Assembly (NCBI RefSeq): GCF_000374105.1
Contig: NZ_KB893651.1
Location: 25,838 to 89,837, forward strand
Source: Kangiella aquimarina DSM 16071
Lineage (GTDB): Bacteria; Pseudomonadota; Gammaproteobacteria; Enterobacterales; Kangiellaceae
Direction of reading: 5' to 3'
DNA: 64,000 nt
The notes beneath the pieces were generated by a model. It was given only the letters and a program-made list of their open reading frames with translations. It made no database searches and had not been told where the DNA came from. Below, piece by piece: positions 1-9,619 of this stretch (position 1 is the stretch's first letter; each line of letters begins with the position of its first letter). Position numbers and translations under genes: made by a program.

Positions 1-186
1 CGTACAACTGACGTTACTGGTGCTGTAGAGCTACCAGAAGGCGTAGAGATGGTAATGCCAGGCGATAACATCAAAATGAACGTAGAGTTGATCGCACCGA
101 TTGCGATGGACGAAGGTTTGCGCTTTGCGATCCGTGAAGGCGGTCGTACAGTAGGCGCGGGTGTTGTTGCTAAAATCATCGAGTAA
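1..186 (+). CDS. tuf: Elongation factor Tu, C-terminal fragment (5' end outside window)
   Basis: The last 61 codons of EF-Tu, the GTPase that delivers aminoacyl-tRNA to the ribosome. The reading frame is open from base 1 and ends at TAA 184-186. It contains the beta-barrel domain 3 signatures [10 protein letters not shown] and the terminal [15 protein letters not shown], which belong to the part that contacts tRNA. The gene stands directly before the S10 operon, as usual in gammaproteobacteria (str operon end), and is closed by its own terminator. The GTPase domain lies outside the window. Confidence 0.97.
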   Translation, partial: RTTDVTGAVELPEGVEMVMPGDNIKMNVELIAPIAMDEGLRFAIREGGRTVGAGVVAKIIE

Positions 187-202
187 TCGATAATCGGCAC
201 TC

Positions 203-231
203 AAAAAGCGAGTCTTCGGGCTCGCTTTTTT
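203..231 (+). terminator. Rho-independent terminator of tuf
   Basis: Ten-base-pair stem AAAAAGCGAG (203-212) with CTCGCTTTTT (221-230), extended inward by a C-G pair that closes a UUCG tetraloop (215-218), followed by T residues. It separates tuf transcription from the S10 operon. Confidence 0.9.
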
Positions 232-266
232 ATTCTTAAGAAAAAGTGAGTTATTTAGGAAAAGGC

Positions 267-295
267 TTGTTTTCCATTGGCTTTTACCCTATAAT
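267..295 (+). promoter_or_regulatory. Sigma-70 promoter of the S10 operon
   Basis: TTGTTT (267-272), 17-base spacer, perfect TATAAT (290-295), then a GC-rich stretch TCGCGTCCC typical of growth-rate and stringent-controlled promoters. Predicted start near 302 gives a leader of about 195 bases before rpsJ. Inferred from pattern and position. Confidence 0.75.
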
Positions 296-423
296 TCGCG
301 TCCCTTTGTAGGCGTAACGGCCACTATTAGGGTTGTTCTTGCGAAGCAATTTCAGACTTTTTTAAAAGTAAGTTATTGATTTTGCTAACAACAGGCTCGA
401 TTGGAGTCTGATTAAAGTTTGGT

Positions 424-462
424 AACCGCACCCCTCGATGTAGCAGGGTGGAGCGGTTTTTT
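424..462 (+). promoter_or_regulatory. S10 leader hairpin with T-run, candidate attenuator
   Basis: AACCG (424-428) pairs with CGGTT (454-458) and CACCC (429-433) pairs with GGGTG (446-450), leaving a three-base bulge. A run of six T (457-462) follows. It lies inside the transcribed leader, 35 bases before rpsJ. In E. coli the S10 leader carries a comparable hairpin where protein L4 causes premature termination; the same role here is inferred from structure and position, not from sequence identity. Confidence 0.6.
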
Positions 463-496
463 ATGTTCTTTAATTTTAAAAGTGGAGTTCTTTGCA

Positions 497-808
497 ATGG
501 CAAAGCAACGTATTCGAATCAGATTGAAAGCGTTTGATCACAAGTTGATTGACCAATCGACTTCAGAGATCGTAAATACCGCTAAACGTACAGGTGCTCA
601 GGTAAAAGGTCCTATCCCTTTACCAACTCGTAAAGAGCGTTTCACCATCCTGATTTCTCCGCACGTTAATAAAGATGCGCGTGATCAGTATGAAATTCGT
701 ACGCATAAGCGTTTGGTGGACATCATCGAGCCAACAGAAAAAACAGTTGATGCTTTGATGAAGTTGGATTTGGCTGCTGGTGTTGATGTTCAAATTAGCC
801 TTTCTTAA
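497..808 (+). CDS. rpsJ: 30S ribosomal protein S10 (uS10/NusE)
   Basis: Head protein of the 30S subunit; as NusE it also pairs with NusB in transcription antitermination (nusB is at 24,658 in this window). 103 residues, the usual family length, opening [16 protein letters not shown] and ending in the conserved DVQISL. ATG 497 is chosen over an in-frame TTG at 419 because the Shine-Dalgarno GGAG lies at 484-487 and the upstream extension would run through the leader hairpin. First gene of the S10 operon. Confidence 0.97.
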   Translation: MAKQRIRIRLKAFDHKLIDQSTSEIVNTAKRTGAQVKGPIPLPTRKERFTILISPHVNKDARDQYEIRTHKRLVDIIEPTEKTVDALMKLDLAAGVDVQISLS

Positions 809-857
809 GGCAACACTAGAAGCAAGGTAGATAACCATTTCGGTTGAGGTTTAAAAC

Positions 858-1490
858 ATGGCTATCGGAATAGTAGGTATAAAACGAGGTATGACTCGTG
901 TCTTCACTGAAGACGGCGTGTCTATCCCGGTTACCGTAGTAGAAGCCGATCCAAACCGCATCGCGCAGTTGAAAACAACTGACGTTGACGGTTATGAAGC
1001 GGTACAGATTACTACAGGAAGCCGTAAAGCAAACCGCATCACTAAGGCGGAAGCTGGTCATTATAAGAAAGCTGGCGTTGAAGCAGGTCGTGGTTTGTGG
1101 GAGTTCCGTGTGAATTCTCTTGACGGCTTTGAAGTTGGTGGCGAAGTTAAAGTTGATATTTTTGAAGCGGGCCAAAAAGTTGATGTAACCGGTACCTCTA
1201 AAGGTAAAGGTTATGCTGGCGCTATCAAGCGTTGGAACTTCCGCGGTCAAGATAGTACCCACGGTAACTCTTTGTCACACCGTGCTCCAGGCTCTATTGG
1301 TCAAAACCAAACTCCTGGTCGCGTATTCAAAGGCAAAAAGATGTCAGGTCACATGGGTGCTGAGCGTGTAACAGTACAAACTCTTGAAGTTGTACGTGTT
1401 GATGCTGAGCGCAATTTGTTGTTAATCAAAGGTGCCGTCCCAGGCGCTACCGGTGGTGACGTTATCGTACGTCCTGCTGAGAAAGCCTAG
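858..1490 (+). CDS. rplC: 50S ribosomal protein L3 (uL3)
   Basis: Early-assembly 50S protein whose loop approaches the peptidyl-transferase centre. 210 residues against 209 in E. coli, opening [16 protein letters not shown]. The loop [20 protein letters not shown] is present; it contains the glutamine that PrmB methylates in E. coli. Second gene of the S10 operon, 49 bases after rpsJ. Confidence 0.98.
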   Translation: MAIGIVGIKRGMTRVFTEDGVSIPVTVVEADPNRIAQLKTTDVDGYEAVQITTGSRKANRITKAEAGHYKKAGVEAGRGLWEFRVNSLDGFEVGGEVKVDIFEAGQKVDVTGTSKGKGYAGAIKRWNFRGQDSTHGNSLSHRAPGSIGQNQTPGRVFKGKKMSGHMGAERVTVQTLEVVRVDAERNLLLIKGAVPGATGGDVIVRPAEKA

Positions 1491-1507
1491 GCCAAGAGGA
1501 GTTGACT

Positions 1508-2110
1508 ATGGAACTTAGTTTAACATCTGGCGGCGCAATCAAGGTTTCTGAAGTGGCTTTTGGTCGTGAGTTTAACGAATCATTAGTTCACCAAGTGGTC
1601 GTTGCTTATCTAGCGGCTGCGCGTGCCGGTACTCGTGCACAAAAGAACCGTAGCGCTGTTAGCGGTGGTGGTAAAAAGCCATGGCGTCAAAAAGGTACAG
1701 GTCGTGCCCGTGCTGGTACAATCCGTAGCCCACTATGGCGCAAAGGTGGTGTAACTTTCGCTGCACAACCACAAGACTATACACAAAAAGTAAACCGCAA
1801 AATGTATCGCGGTGCTATCCAGAGCATTCTTTCTGAGTTAGTTCGTCAAGAGCGTTTGATCGTTGTTGAAGACTTCTCAGTATCAGCACCAAAAACTAAA
1901 GAATTGGCTGCTAAGTTGAAAGAACTGGATACTAAAGAAGCACTTATCATTACAGATTCTGTTGATGAGAATTTGTTCTTAGCTTCTCGCAACTTGCATA
2001 AAGTTGACGTTCGCGATGTGAATGCTCTTGATCCAGTTAGCCTAATTGGTTTTGACAAAGTGATCATGACTGTCCCTGCGGTTAAGAAAGTAGAGGAGAT
2101 GTTAGGATGA
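1508..2110 (+). CDS. rplD: 50S ribosomal protein L4 (uL4)
   Basis: Primary 23S rRNA binder lining the exit tunnel. 200 residues opening MELSLTSGG; the tunnel loop is visible as [15 protein letters not shown] around residues 57-71. ATG 1508 fits the family start and the AGAGGA Shine-Dalgarno at 1495-1500; an in-frame TTG lies six bases upstream. In E. coli L4 also represses its own operon through the S10 leader, which fits the hairpin at 424-462. Overlaps rplW by four bases (ATGA), indicating translational coupling. Confidence 0.97.
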   Translation: MELSLTSGGAIKVSEVAFGREFNESLVHQVVVAYLAAARAGTRAQKNRSAVSGGGKKPWRQKGTGRARAGTIRSPLWRKGGVTFAAQPQDYTQKVNRKMYRGAIQSILSELVRQERLIVVEDFSVSAPKTKELAAKLKELDTKEALIITDSVDENLFLASRNLHKVDVRDVNALDPVSLIGFDKVIMTVPAVKKVEEMLG

Positions 2111-2403
2111 ACCAAGAGCGTATCTTAAAAGTTCTTCTGGCCCCTCACGTTTCAGAGAAAGCGACGATTTTGGCTGAGCGCGATGGTCAGTTTGTATTTA
2201 AAGTGGCCAAAGATGCTAACAAGCGTGAAATCAAGAAAGCCGTTGAGACCTTATTTGAGGTTGAAGTGGAATCTGTTCGCACTTTGAACATGAAAGGTAA
2301 GCGTAAGCGTTTTGGTCTAGTTGAAGGTCGTCGTCCAAACTGGAAAAAAGCCTACGTATCATTGAAGCCTGGTCAAGACCTTGACTTTGCAGGCGGCGAG
2401 TAA
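2107..2403 (+). CDS. rplW: 50S ribosomal protein L23 (uL23)
   Basis: Protein at the tunnel exit, docking site for trigger factor, SRP and the translocon in the family. 98 residues, opening [18 protein letters not shown], with the conserved [17 protein letters not shown] and KRKRFG segments. Its ATG overlaps the TGA of rplD. Confidence 0.97.
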   Translation: MNQERILKVLLAPHVSEKATILAERDGQFVFKVAKDANKREIKKAVETLFEVEVESVRTLNMKGKRKRFGLVEGRRPNWKKAYVSLKPGQDLDFAGGE

Positions 2404-2418
2404 GAAGGAGACAAGTAA

Positions 2419-3246
2419 ATGGCAATTGTAAAAGCTAAACCAACTTCTCCTGGACGCCGCTTTGTCGTAAAAGTGGTCAACCCAGATTTGCACAAGGGTA
2501 AACCTGAAGCAAGTTTGTTGGAGAAGAAAACCAAAAATGGTGGTCGTAACAATAACGGTCGCATTACTGTGCGTCACGTTGGTGGTGGTCATAAGCAACA
2601 CTACCGTGTTATCGACTTTAAACGTAATAAAGATGGTATCCCAGCGAAAGTTGAGCGTCTTGAGTATGATCCAAACCGTAGTGCGCATATCGCATTGGTT
2701 TGTTACTCAGATGGTGAGCGTCGTTACATTATCGCTCCAAAAGGCTTACAAGCTGGTGATCAAATCATTTCTGGCGATGCTGCACCTATCAAAACAGGTA
2801 ATACATTGCCAATGCGTAACATTCCAGTAGGTTCTGTTGTTCACAACATCGAACTTAAACCTGGTAAAGGTGCGCAAATGGTTCGTAGCGCAGGTGCTTA
2901 TGCACAAATCGTTGCACGTGGCAGTGCATACGTAACTCTACGTTTGCGTTCGGGCGAAATGCGTAAAGTGCTTGCAGAATGTCGCGCCACCGTAGGTGAA
3001 GTTGGCAATTCTGAGCATATGTTACGTAGCTTGGGTAAAGCTGGTGCTAAGCGCTGGCGTGGTGTTCGCCCAACAGTTCGAGGCGTCGCGATGAACCCGG
3101 TAGACCACCCGCATGGTGGTGGTGAAGGTCGTACCTCTGGTGGTCGTCATCCTGTAACTCCATGGGGTGTTCCAACCAAAGGTAAGAAAACCCGTAGTAA
3201 TAAGCGCACTGACAAGTTGATTGTCCGTCGCCGCAACAAACGATAG
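2419..3246 (+). CDS. rplB: 50S ribosomal protein L2 (uL2)
   Basis: Universally conserved 23S rRNA binder required for subunit association and peptidyl-transferase assembly. 275 residues (E. coli 273). The C-terminal signature [20 protein letters not shown] is intact and includes the conserved functional histidine preceding GGGEGR. AAGGAG Shine-Dalgarno at 2404-2409. Confidence 0.98.
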   Translation: MAIVKAKPTSPGRRFVVKVVNPDLHKGKPEASLLEKKTKNGGRNNNGRITVRHVGGGHKQHYRVIDFKRNKDGIPAKVERLEYDPNRSAHIALVCYSDGERRYIIAPKGLQAGDQIISGDAAPIKTGNTLPMRNIPVGSVVHNIELKPGKGAQMVRSAGAYAQIVARGSAYVTLRLRSGEMRKVLAECRATVGEVGNSEHMLRSLGKAGAKRWRGVRPTVRGVAMNPVDHPHGGGEGRTSGGRHPVTPWGVPTKGKKTRSNKRTDKLIVRRRNKR

Positions 3247-3257
3247 AGGATAGCACT

Positions 3258-3539
3258 GTGGCACGTTCGTTAAAGAAAGGCCCATTCATTGACCTTCATT
3301 TATTGAAGAAGGTTGAAGAAGCTGCGGCCTCTGGTAACAAGAAACCGATTAAAACGTGGTCTCGTCGTTCAACTGTTTTCCCTGAAATGGTTGGTTTGAC
3401 GATTGCCGTTCACAATGGTCGTCAACACGTACCTGTTTTCGTAAATGAAGACATGGTAGGTCATAAGTTAGGTGAGTTTGTATTAACTCGTACTTACTAT
3501 GGCCACGATGTTGACAAAAAAGCCAAGAAAAAGAAGTAA
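3258..3539 (+). CDS. rpsS: 30S ribosomal protein S19 (uS19)
   Basis: 30S head protein that forms a complex with S13 and contacts the A-site side of the subunit. 93 residues beginning at GTG 3258 ([16 protein letters not shown]); no ATG fits the family start. Signatures [15 protein letters not shown] and [10 protein letters not shown] present; basic tail KKAKKKK. Confidence 0.97.
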   Translation: MARSLKKGPFIDLHLLKKVEEAAASGNKKPIKTWSRRSTVFPEMVGLTIAVHNGRQHVPVFVNEDMVGHKLGEFVLTRTYYGHDVDKKAKKKK

Positions 3540-3554
3540 GGCGAGGAGTGAAAG

Positions 3555-3887
3555 ATGGAAGTAGCAGCTAAATTGCGCAATGCTAGCATCTCGGCACAGA
3601 AAATGCGTCTCGTCGCCGATCAGATTCGTGGCTTGCCAGTAGAGAAAGCGTTGAACGTTCTTGAGTTTAGCCCAAAAAAGGCAGCTCGTTTAATTAAGAA
3701 AGTTCTTGAGTCTGCGATTGCTAACGCTGAGCACAATGAAGGCGCAGATATCGACGAGTTGAAAGTTTCAACTGTATTCGTTGATGAAGGCCCAACTGCC
3801 AAGCGTATGCGTCCGCGCGCTAAAGGTCGTGGCGACCGTATTTTAAAGCGTTCTAGCCACGTAACCGTTAAAGTATCGGATAACTAG
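3555..3887 (+). CDS. rplV: 50S ribosomal protein L22 (uL22)
   Basis: Exit-tunnel protein with a long beta hairpin. 110 residues, the exact E. coli length. The tunnel-tip segment [20 protein letters not shown] is intact (around residues 76-95), without the short deletions known from macrolide-resistant variants. GGAG Shine-Dalgarno just upstream. Confidence 0.97.
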   Translation: MEVAAKLRNASISAQKMRLVADQIRGLPVEKALNVLEFSPKKAARLIKKVLESAIANAEHNEGADIDELKVSTVFVDEGPTAKRMRPRAKGRGDRILKRSSHVTVKVSDN

Positions 3888-3896
3888 GAGAAGGTA

Positions 3897-4598
3897 ATGG
3901 GTCAAAAAGTACATCCTACTGGTATCCGCTTAGGTATCGTAAAGAAGCATACTGCAACCTGGTATGCTGAGCGCGGCGATTTTGCGGATAACCTTGAAAG
4001 TGATATCAACATCCGTAAGTGGTTGTTCAAAGAATTGAAGAGCGCCTCTGTATCACGTGTTGATATCGAACGCCCTGCAAAAGCAATTCGTGTGACTATT
4101 CACACTGCGCGTCCAGGTATCGTCATTGGTAAGAAAGGTGAAGATATTGAGAAGTTGCGTGCCAAAATTGCTGATATGGCAGGCGTTTCAGCCCAAGTAT
4201 CTGTTGAGCAAGTACGTAAACCTGAGCTAGATGCACAGCTAGTTGGTGATAACGTAGCACAACAGCTTGAGCGTCGTGTAATGTTCCGTCGTGCAATGAA
4301 GCGCGCAGTTCAGAATGCAATGCGTCTTGGTGCTGAAGGTATCAAAATCGAAGTAAGTGGTCGTCTAGGTGGCGCCGAAATCGCTCGTACTGAGTGGTAT
4401 CGTGAAGGTCGTGTACCGTTGCATACATTGCGTGCGGACATCGACTACGCAACTTCAGAAGCTTTGACGACTTACGGAATCATCGGCATTAAAGTATGGA
4501 TTTTCAAAGGTGAAGTTCTTCCTGGCCAAGAAAAAGTTGAGCCAAAAGAAGATAAAAAACCTCGCCGCAGAAAACCTGCTCCTAAAGCTAAGAAGTAG
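3897..4598 (+). CDS. rpsC: 30S ribosomal protein S3 (uS3)
   Basis: mRNA-entry protein of the 30S subunit. 233 residues, opening [18 protein letters not shown]. The type-2 KH domain is visible with its GxxG loop in [13 protein letters not shown] (about residues 77-89), followed by the C-terminal S3 domain with [20 protein letters not shown]. Ends in a very basic tail rich in Lys, Arg and Pro. Confidence 0.98.
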   Translation: MGQKVHPTGIRLGIVKKHTATWYAERGDFADNLESDINIRKWLFKELKSASVSRVDIERPAKAIRVTIHTARPGIVIGKKGEDIEKLRAKIADMAGVSAQVSVEQVRKPELDAQLVGDNVAQQLERRVMFRRAMKRAVQNAMRLGAEGIKIEVSGRLGGAEIARTEWYREGRVPLHTLRADIDYATSEALTTYGIIGIKVWIFKGEVLPGQEKVEPKEDKKPRRRKPAPKAKK

Positions 4599-4610
4599 GG
4601 GTGAGCAAGT

Positions 4611-5018
4611 ATGTTATTGCCAAAAAGAACTAAATATCGCAAGCAGCACAAGCTGCGTAACCGTGGCACAGTAGCTCATGATGTGAGCTTCGGTGAGTTC
4701 GGTTTGAAAGCGACAGGTCGCGGTCGTATGACAGCACGCCAAATTGAGGCTGCTCGTCGTGCAATGACCCGTCATATGAAACGTGCCGGTAAGGTATACA
4801 TTCGTGTATTCCCTGATAAGCCAATTACCAAAAAGCCACTTGAAGTGCGTATGGGTAAAGGTAAAGGTAGCGTTGAGTACTGGGTTGCACAAATTCAGCC
4901 AGGCCGTATGTTGTATGAAGTTGAGGGTGTTTCTGAGGATTTGGCACGCGAAGCATTTGCTTTAGCGGCTGCTAAACTTCCTTTCAAAACAACCTTTGTT
5001 AAACGGACGGTGATGTAA
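4611..5018 (+). CDS. rplP: 50S ribosomal protein L16 (uL16)
   Basis: A-site-proximal 50S protein that stabilises tRNA binding. 135 residues, opening [14 protein letters not shown]; the arginine-containing segment [14 protein letters not shown] is conserved. Its TAA stop shares one base with the ATG of rpmC (TAATG), so translation is probably coupled. Confidence 0.97.
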   Translation: MLLPKRTKYRKQHKLRNRGTVAHDVSFGEFGLKATGRGRMTARQIEAARRAMTRHMKRAGKVYIRVFPDKPITKKPLEVRMGKGKGSVEYWVAQIQPGRMLYEVEGVSEDLAREAFALAAAKLPFKTTFVKRTVM

Positions 5019-5209
5019 TGAAAGCGACAGAATTGAAAGACAAGAGCGTTGAAGAGCTCAACGTAACGTTGCACGAATTGTTACAAGATCAATTCAAGTT
5101 ACGTATGGAAAAGGCTACGGGCCAAATGACTGAAACGCACAAATTACGTGCCTTACGTCGTGACATTGCTCGTGTTAAAACCATCATCAACCAAAAGGCG
5201 GGTTCATAA
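5018..5209 (+). CDS. rpmC: 50S ribosomal protein L29 (uL29)
   Basis: Small helical protein near the tunnel exit. 63 residues, the E. coli length, with [14 protein letters not shown] and the conserved [11 protein letters not shown]. Starts in the stop codon of rplP and ends by overlapping the start of rpsQ (TAATG in both cases). Confidence 0.97.
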   Translation: MKATELKDKSVEELNVTLHELLQDQFKLRMEKATGQMTETHKLRALRRDIARVKTIINQKAGS

Positions 5210-5466
5210 TGAGCACTGATACTATTCAACGCACATTACAGGGCAAAGTCATCAGCGACAAGATGGATAAATCTATCACTGTGTTGATTGAGCGCCAGGT
5301 AAAACACCCGCTATACGGTAAGTTCATCAAGCGTTCGACTAAAATCCACGCTCACGATGAATCTAACGAGTGTAAAGCAGGTGATGTAGTCCGAATCGTT
5401 GAGTGTCGTCCTATCTCTAAAACTAAGTCATTTAAGTTAGTTGAGATAGTTGAGCGCGCCAACTAA
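5209..5466 (+). CDS. rpsQ: 30S ribosomal protein S17 (uS17)
   Basis: Primary 16S rRNA binder of the OB-fold type. 85 residues; [20 protein letters not shown] and the motif [18 protein letters not shown] are the family signatures. Last gene of the S10 unit; a hairpin and a new promoter follow before rplN. Confidence 0.97.
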   Translation: MSTDTIQRTLQGKVISDKMDKSITVLIERQVKHPLYGKFIKRSTKIHAHDESNECKAGDVVRIVECRPISKTKSFKLVEIVERAN

Positions 5467-5481
5467 GTTAGGATAAGCCGG

Positions 5482-5507
5482 CCCCGAGCAATTAGTTTTC
5501 CTCGGGG
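5482..5507 (+). other. Inverted repeat between rpsQ and rplN
   Basis: CCCCGAG (5482-5488) and CTCGGGG (5501-5507) form a seven-pair GC-rich stem with a 12-base loop. No T-run follows, so it may be a weak or factor-assisted terminator, an mRNA-stabilising 3' end for the S10 transcript, or a processing site. Confidence 0.6.
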
Positions 5508-5537
5508 TTAGGAATTTAAGTAATTTAATGGTATACT
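5508..5537 (+). promoter_or_regulatory. Probable spc promoter
   Basis: TTAGGA (5508-5513), 18-base spacer and TATACT (5532-5537), followed by a GC-rich discriminator TCGCGCC. E. coli has its spc promoter at the same place, between rpsQ and rplN. The -35 is weak. A small hairpin CGCGC/GCGCG (5540-5544 with 5552-5556) lies in the predicted leader. Confidence 0.6.
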
Positions 5538-5575
5538 CTCGCGCCATTTTAGCGCGGGTTTAAGCGGAGAAAACC

Positions 5576-5944
5576 ATGATCCAGATGCAATCAATGCTAG
5601 ACGTAGCTGATAACTCAGGCGCTCGTCGAGTAATGTGTATTAAAGTACTGGGTGGTTCGCATCGCCGTTACGCCAACATTGGTGACGTAATCAAAGTGAG
5701 CGTAAAAGAAGCGATCCCACGCGGTAAGGTGAAAAAAGGTGACGTTCTAAACGCAGTAGTTGTACGTACCCGTAAGGGTGTACGTCGTCCAGACGGTTCT
5801 TTGATCCGTTTCGATGGCAATGCTGCTGTTATTTTGAACAATAACTTACAGCCGATTGGTACTCGTATCTTTGGACCTGTTACACGTGAACTACGTGGTG
5901 ACAAGTTTATGAAGATCGTGTCTTTGGCACCGGAAGTACTGTAG
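5576..5944 (+). CDS. rplN: 50S ribosomal protein L14 (uL14)
   Basis: 50S protein at the subunit interface, binding site of ribosome-silencing factor RsfS in the family. 122 residues (E. coli 123), [18 protein letters not shown] and [20 protein letters not shown] conserved. AGCGGAGA Shine-Dalgarno region before ATG 5576. First gene of the spc unit. Confidence 0.97.
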   Translation: MIQMQSMLDVADNSGARRVMCIKVLGGSHRRYANIGDVIKVSVKEAIPRGKVKKGDVLNAVVVRTRKGVRRPDGSLIRFDGNAAVILNNNLQPIGTRIFGPVTRELRGDKFMKIVSLAPEVL

Positions 5945-5957
5945 AGAGACGAGAATC

Positions 5958-6275
5958 ATGCAAAAGATTAAAAGTGGCGACGAAGTCATCGTAATCGCAG
6001 GCAAAGATAAAGGTAAACGCGGTAATGTTAAGCGTGTTTTATCAAATGGCCGTGTGATCGTAGATGGCATCAATTTGGTGAAGAAACACACCAAGCCAAG
6101 TCAAAATCCGGATGGTTCTATCAATGAAGGTGGAATTATCGATAAAGAAGCATCGTTGGATATTTCTAACGTGGCGATTTATAACCCTTCTACCGGTAAA
6201 GCTGACCGTGTTGGCTTTAAAGTAGAAGAAGGCAAAAAATCACGCTTCTTTAAGAAAACTGGCGAAGCAATTTAA
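5958..6275 (+). CDS. rplX: 50S ribosomal protein L24 (uL24)
   Basis: Assembly initiator of the 50S subunit, near the exit tunnel. 105 residues. The N-terminal KOW motif is clear in [19 protein letters not shown] (about residues 4-22), followed by [15 protein letters not shown]. The stop lies 25 bases before rplE. Confidence 0.97.
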   Translation: MQKIKSGDEVIVIAGKDKGKRGNVKRVLSNGRVIVDGINLVKKHTKPSQNPDGSINEGGIIDKEASLDISNVAIYNPSTGKADRVGFKVEEGKKSRFFKKTGEAI

Positions 6276-6300
6276 TTTGTTAATATTCAGGTAATTAATG

Positions 6301-6840
6301 ATGGCGAAACTGCACAACTTTTACAAAGAGACTGTTGTACCTCAGCTTCTAGAGAAGTTTGAGTACAAATCAGTTATGCAAGTCCCACGCATTACCAAGA
6401 TCACATTAAACATGGGTCTGGGTGAAGCTATTGCGGACAAGAAAATTCTTGAGCACGCAGTCAACGACATGACAGCTATCTCAGGCCAAAAGCCGGTCAT
6501 CACTAAAGCTCGCAAATCAATCGCAGGCTTTAAGATTCGTGACGGTTATCCAATTGGCTGTAAAGTGACTCTGCGTGGCGAGCGTATGTGGGAATTCCTA
6601 GAGAGATTAATTTCTATCGCGGTTCCACGTATTCGTGACTTCCGTGGTTTGAATCCTAAGTCTTTCGACGGTCGCGGTAACTACTCAGTTGGTATCAAGG
6701 AACAAATTATTTTCCCTGAAATCGACTACGATAAAGTAGACAAAATCCGCGGTATGGATATTACCATTACCACCACGGCAACTACCAATGACGAAGGTCG
6801 CGCATTACTAGATGCGTTTAACTTCCCATTGAAATCATAA
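6301..6840 (+). CDS. rplE: 50S ribosomal protein L5 (uL5)
   Basis: Binds 5S rRNA and contacts P-site tRNA. With ATG 6301 the protein has 179 residues as in E. coli and opens MAKLHNFYK; an adjacent ATG at 6298 would add one Met and cannot be excluded. AGG of the Shine-Dalgarno is at 6289-6291, nine bases before 6301. Signatures [15 protein letters not shown] and [20 protein letters not shown]. In E. coli the S8 repressor acts near this junction; I could not confirm an S8 site by eye. Confidence 0.95.
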   Translation: MAKLHNFYKETVVPQLLEKFEYKSVMQVPRITKITLNMGLGEAIADKKILEHAVNDMTAISGQKPVITKARKSIAGFKIRDGYPIGCKVTLRGERMWEFLERLISIAVPRIRDFRGLNPKSFDGRGNYSVGIKEQIIFPEIDYDKVDKIRGMDITITTTATTNDEGRALLDAFNFPLKS

Positions 6841-6850
6841 GGGGCACGCT

Positions 6851-7156
6851 ATGGCTAAAACATCAATGATTGAGCGTGAATTAAAGCGTGCAAAGACTGT
6901 AGAAAAGTACGCTGCAAAACGCGCTGAGCTTAAAGCAATCATCAAGAATCCTAACTCTTCTGAAGAAGAAGTTTGGGAAGCTCAGGTGAAGCTTCAGAAG
7001 CTACCACGTAATGCAAATCCTGTGCGTCAACGTAACCGTTGTCGTGTAACTGGACGTCCACATGCTTACCTACGCAAATTCGGCCTATGCCGTAATAAGC
7101 TTCGTGAGCATGCTATGAAAGGTGACGTTCCTGGTTTGGTTAAGGCTAGCTGGTAA
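6851..7156 (+). CDS. rpsN: 30S ribosomal protein S14 (uS14), zinc-independent long form
   Basis: 30S head protein. 101 residues, the long form lacking the CxxC...CxxC zinc ribbon (only two cysteines, in NRCRVTG and FGLCRNKL). [15 protein letters not shown] opening and [14 protein letters not shown] are conserved. In spc order between rplE and rpsH. Confidence 0.97.
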   Translation: MAKTSMIERELKRAKTVEKYAAKRAELKAIIKNPNSSEEEVWEAQVKLQKLPRNANPVRQRNRCRVTGRPHAYLRKFGLCRNKLREHAMKGDVPGLVKASW

Positions 7157-7173
7157 GGCTTGGGAGAATCACA

Positions 7174-7566
7174 ATGAGTATGCAAGATCCAATTGCAGAT
7201 ATGTTGACTCGTATTCGTAACGGCCAGACCGCTGCGAAGAAAACTGTCACTATTCCTGCATCTAAATTAAAGAAAGCTATTGCTCAAGTACTAGTAGATG
7301 AAGGTTTCATCGCTGGCTTCAGCGTAGAAGAAGGTTCAAAGCCGACAATGACTGTTGAGTTGAAATACTACCAAGGTCGTCCGGTTATCGAGGAATTGAA
7401 ACGTGTAAGTCGTCCAGGTCTACGTATTTATAAGAAAGTAGACGAATTGCCAAAAGTTATTGGTGGTTTGGGCGTTGCGATCATTTCTACTTCTAAAGGT
7501 GTTATGACTGACCGCGCGGCTCGTAAGAATGGCCACGGCGGTGAAGTTCTTTGCACTGTAGCGTAA
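7174..7566 (+). CDS. rpsH: 30S ribosomal protein S8 (uS8)
   Basis: 16S rRNA binder of the platform, and translational repressor of the spc operon in E. coli. 130 residues: [18 protein letters not shown], the rRNA-contact segment SRPGLRIYK and the closing [18 protein letters not shown] with GGEVLC are intact. Confidence 0.97.
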   Translation: MSMQDPIADMLTRIRNGQTAAKKTVTIPASKLKKAIAQVLVDEGFIAGFSVEEGSKPTMTVELKYYQGRPVIEELKRVSRPGLRIYKKVDELPKVIGGLGVAIISTSKGVMTDRAARKNGHGGEVLCTVA

Positions 7567-7579
7567 GGGGAGATTTAAG

Positions 7580-8110
7580 ATGTCACGTGTAGCAAAAAGC
7601 GCTGTATCTATCCCTTCAGGTGTTGAAGTAAACATCAAAGATGGCGTGATCAGTGTAAAAGGTTCAAAAGGTCAGCTAGAACAGGCTTTGCATTCTGACG
7701 TTGAATTAAAAGTTGAAGACGGTGAAATAACTTTCGCTCCTTCAGCTGGCGCAGAAAGCTGGGCAATGGCTGGTACATATCGTGCACTAGTTAACAATAT
7801 GATTACAGGCGTTACCAACGGTTTCGAAAAGAAACTACAGCTTGTAGGTGTTGGTTATCGTGCACAGGTTCAAGGTAAAAAATTGAACTTAAGCCTAGGT
7901 TTCTCTCACCCAGTAGAGTTTGAAGCACCAGAAGGTATCACTATTGAAGCGCCTTCTCAGACAGAATTACTTGTTAAAGGTGCTGACAAACAAGTCGTGG
8001 GTCAGGTTGCGGCAAACATTCGTGCCTATCGTCCACCAGAGCCTTACAAAGGTAAAGGTGTTCGCTATGCTGACGAGCGTATTGTTCGTAAAGAAGCCAA
8101 GAAGAAATAG
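7580..8110 (+). CDS. rplF: 50S ribosomal protein L6 (uL6)
   Basis: Two-domain protein near the factor-binding stalk base. 176 residues; signatures [20 protein letters not shown] and [20 protein letters not shown] at the C-terminus. GGGGAGA Shine-Dalgarno upstream of ATG 7580. Confidence 0.97.
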   Translation: MSRVAKSAVSIPSGVEVNIKDGVISVKGSKGQLEQALHSDVELKVEDGEITFAPSAGAESWAMAGTYRALVNNMITGVTNGFEKKLQLVGVGYRAQVQGKKLNLSLGFSHPVEFEAPEGITIEAPSQTELLVKGADKQVVGQVAANIRAYRPPEPYKGKGVRYADERIVRKEAKKK

Positions 8111-8122
8111 TAGGGCAGGGTT

Positions 8123-8476
8123 ATGAAGAAGAAAATTCAACGTTTGCGTCGTGCGGCTAAAAGCCGTGCAAAAATGCATGAACTAGGCGTTAATCGTCTA
8201 GTTATTAACAGAACCCCTCGCCACATTTACGCACAAGTAATCAGCGGTGAGAACGGTAATGTGATCGCTAGCGCTTCGACTGTTGAGAAGACAGTTCGCG
8301 GTGACGTTAAGTCAACGGGTAACGTAGATGCTGCAAAGCATGTCGGTACTTTAGTTGCTGAGCGTGCCTTAGAAGCGGGTGTAAAGCAGGTTGCTTTCGA
8401 CCGTAGTGGTTTTAAATATCATGGTCGCGTTCAGGCTTTAGCTGATGCGGCTCGTGAGAAAGGCTTACAATTCTAA
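8123..8476 (+). CDS. rplR: 50S ribosomal protein L18 (uL18)
   Basis: 5S rRNA-binding protein of the central protuberance. 117 residues, the E. coli length. Conserved features include [13 protein letters not shown]-like [15 protein letters not shown] and the C-terminal [20 protein letters not shown]. Arg/Lys-rich N-terminus. Confidence 0.97.
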   Translation: MKKKIQRLRRAAKSRAKMHELGVNRLVINRTPRHIYAQVISGENGNVIASASTVEKTVRGDVKSTGNVDAAKHVGTLVAERALEAGVKQVAFDRSGFKYHGRVQALADAAREKGLQF

Positions 8477-8486
8477 GGTGTGAAGC

Positions 8487-8990
8487 ATGGCAAAAGATAT
8501 GAATAACCAAGAAGGTTTAGTTGAGAAATTGGTCAACGTAAACCGCGTTGCCAAGGTGGTTAAAGGTGGTCGTATTTTCGGCTTCACAGCTTTGACTGTT
8601 GTTGGTGATGGTAAAGGTAAAGTTGGCTTTGGTCGTGGTAAAGCAAAGGAAGTTCCTGTTGCGATTCAAAAAGCGATGGAACAGGCTCGTCGTAATATGA
8701 TTCAAGTTGAATTGAAAGACGGCCATACTTTGCAACATCCAATCAAGGCAGCGCACGGTGCATCTAAAGTTTATATGCAACCAGCTTCCGAAGGTACTGG
8801 TATTATCGCAGGTGGTGCGATGCGTGCGGTATTTGAAGTGCTAGGTATCCAAAATATCTTGGCAAAAAGCATTGGCTCTACAAACCCAATTAATATTGTT
8901 CGCGCAACTATTAACGGTTTGAAGCAAATGACTTCGCCAGAAGACATGGCTGCCAAGCGTGGTAAAACTGTAGAAGAGATTTTGGACTAA
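8487..8990 (+). CDS. rpsE: 30S ribosomal protein S5 (uS5)
   Basis: Protein of the mRNA entry channel and decoding fidelity. 167 residues. The double-stranded RNA-binding-like N-domain carries [20 protein letters not shown] and [16 protein letters not shown]; the C-domain carries [19 protein letters not shown]. Residues of the GGRIFGF loop, where spectinomycin-resistance changes occur, look wild type. Confidence 0.97.
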   Translation: MAKDMNNQEGLVEKLVNVNRVAKVVKGGRIFGFTALTVVGDGKGKVGFGRGKAKEVPVAIQKAMEQARRNMIQVELKDGHTLQHPIKAAHGASKVYMQPASEGTGIIAGGAMRAVFEVLGIQNILAKSIGSTNPINIVRATINGLKQMTSPEDMAAKRGKTVEEILD

Positions 8991-8994
8991 GACC

Positions 8995-9177
8995 ATGGCA
9001 AAGAAAATGATGAAAGTAACGCAGACGCGTTCAAGCATCGGTCGCTTGGACAGCCATAAGGCTTGCTTGCGTGGCCTGGGTTTGCGTCGTATCGGTCATA
9101 CTGTAGAAGTTGAAGATACTGCTTCAACTCGCGGTATGGTAAATAAAGTTTACTACATGGTTAGCGTAGAGGAGTAA
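8995..9177 (+). CDS. rpmD: 50S ribosomal protein L30 (uL30)
   Basis: Small 50S protein, 60 residues (E. coli 59). [20 protein letters not shown] and [15 protein letters not shown] are the family pattern. Starts four bases after the rpsE stop. Confidence 0.96.
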   Translation: MAKKMMKVTQTRSSIGRLDSHKACLRGLGLRRIGHTVEVEDTASTRGMVNKVYYMVSVEE

Positions 9178-9181
9178 TATC

Positions 9182-9619
9182 ATGCGTTTAAATACATTGA
9201 TGCCAGCTCCTGGTAGTAAAAAAGATCGCAAACGTGTTGGTCGTGGTATCGGTTCTACTGATGGTAAAACTGCAGGCCGTGGTCATAAAGGTCAGAAGTC
9301 ACGTTCAGGTGGTTTCAACAAGATCGGTTTCGAAGGCGGTCAGATGCCATTGAAACAGCGTTTGCCAAAGTTTGGTTTTAAATCGCGTAAAGCTTTAGTA
9401 ACTTCAGAAGTTCGTCTTAGTGAGTTAGCTAAAGTTGAAGGTGAAGTTGTTGATATGTTGAGCTTGAAAAAAGCTGGATTAATCACAAACAACATCGAAA
9501 ACGTTAAAATCATGCTATCGGGCAACATCGAGCGCGCAGTAACAGTTACCGGCGGAGTTCGTGTTTCCAAAGGCGCAAAAGCTGCTATTGAAGCGGCTGG
9601 TGGAAAGGTTGAAGAATAA
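9182..9619 (+). CDS. rplO: 50S ribosomal protein L15 (uL15)
   Basis: Late-assembly 50S protein. 145 residues with the Gly-rich N-terminal extension [20 protein letters not shown] and [18 protein letters not shown]. Its TAA overlaps the ATG of secY by one base (TAATG), a coupling seen across proteobacteria. Confidence 0.97.
   Translation: MRLNTLMPAPGSKKDRKRVGRGIGSTDGKTAGRGHKGQKSRSGGFNKIGFEGGQMPLKQRLPKFGFKSRKALVTSEVRLSELAKVEGEVVDMLSLKKAGLITNNIENVKIMLSGNIERAVTVTGGVRVSKGAKAAIEAAGGKVEE

Noticed and set aside
419-496. Extended rpsJ start at TTG 419
   Set aside because: Runs through the leader hairpin and is not seen in S10 proteins.
816-1262. 148-codon minus-strand open frame opposite rplC
   Set aside because: Shadow of a strongly coding ribosomal gene; no ribosome-binding site or homology.
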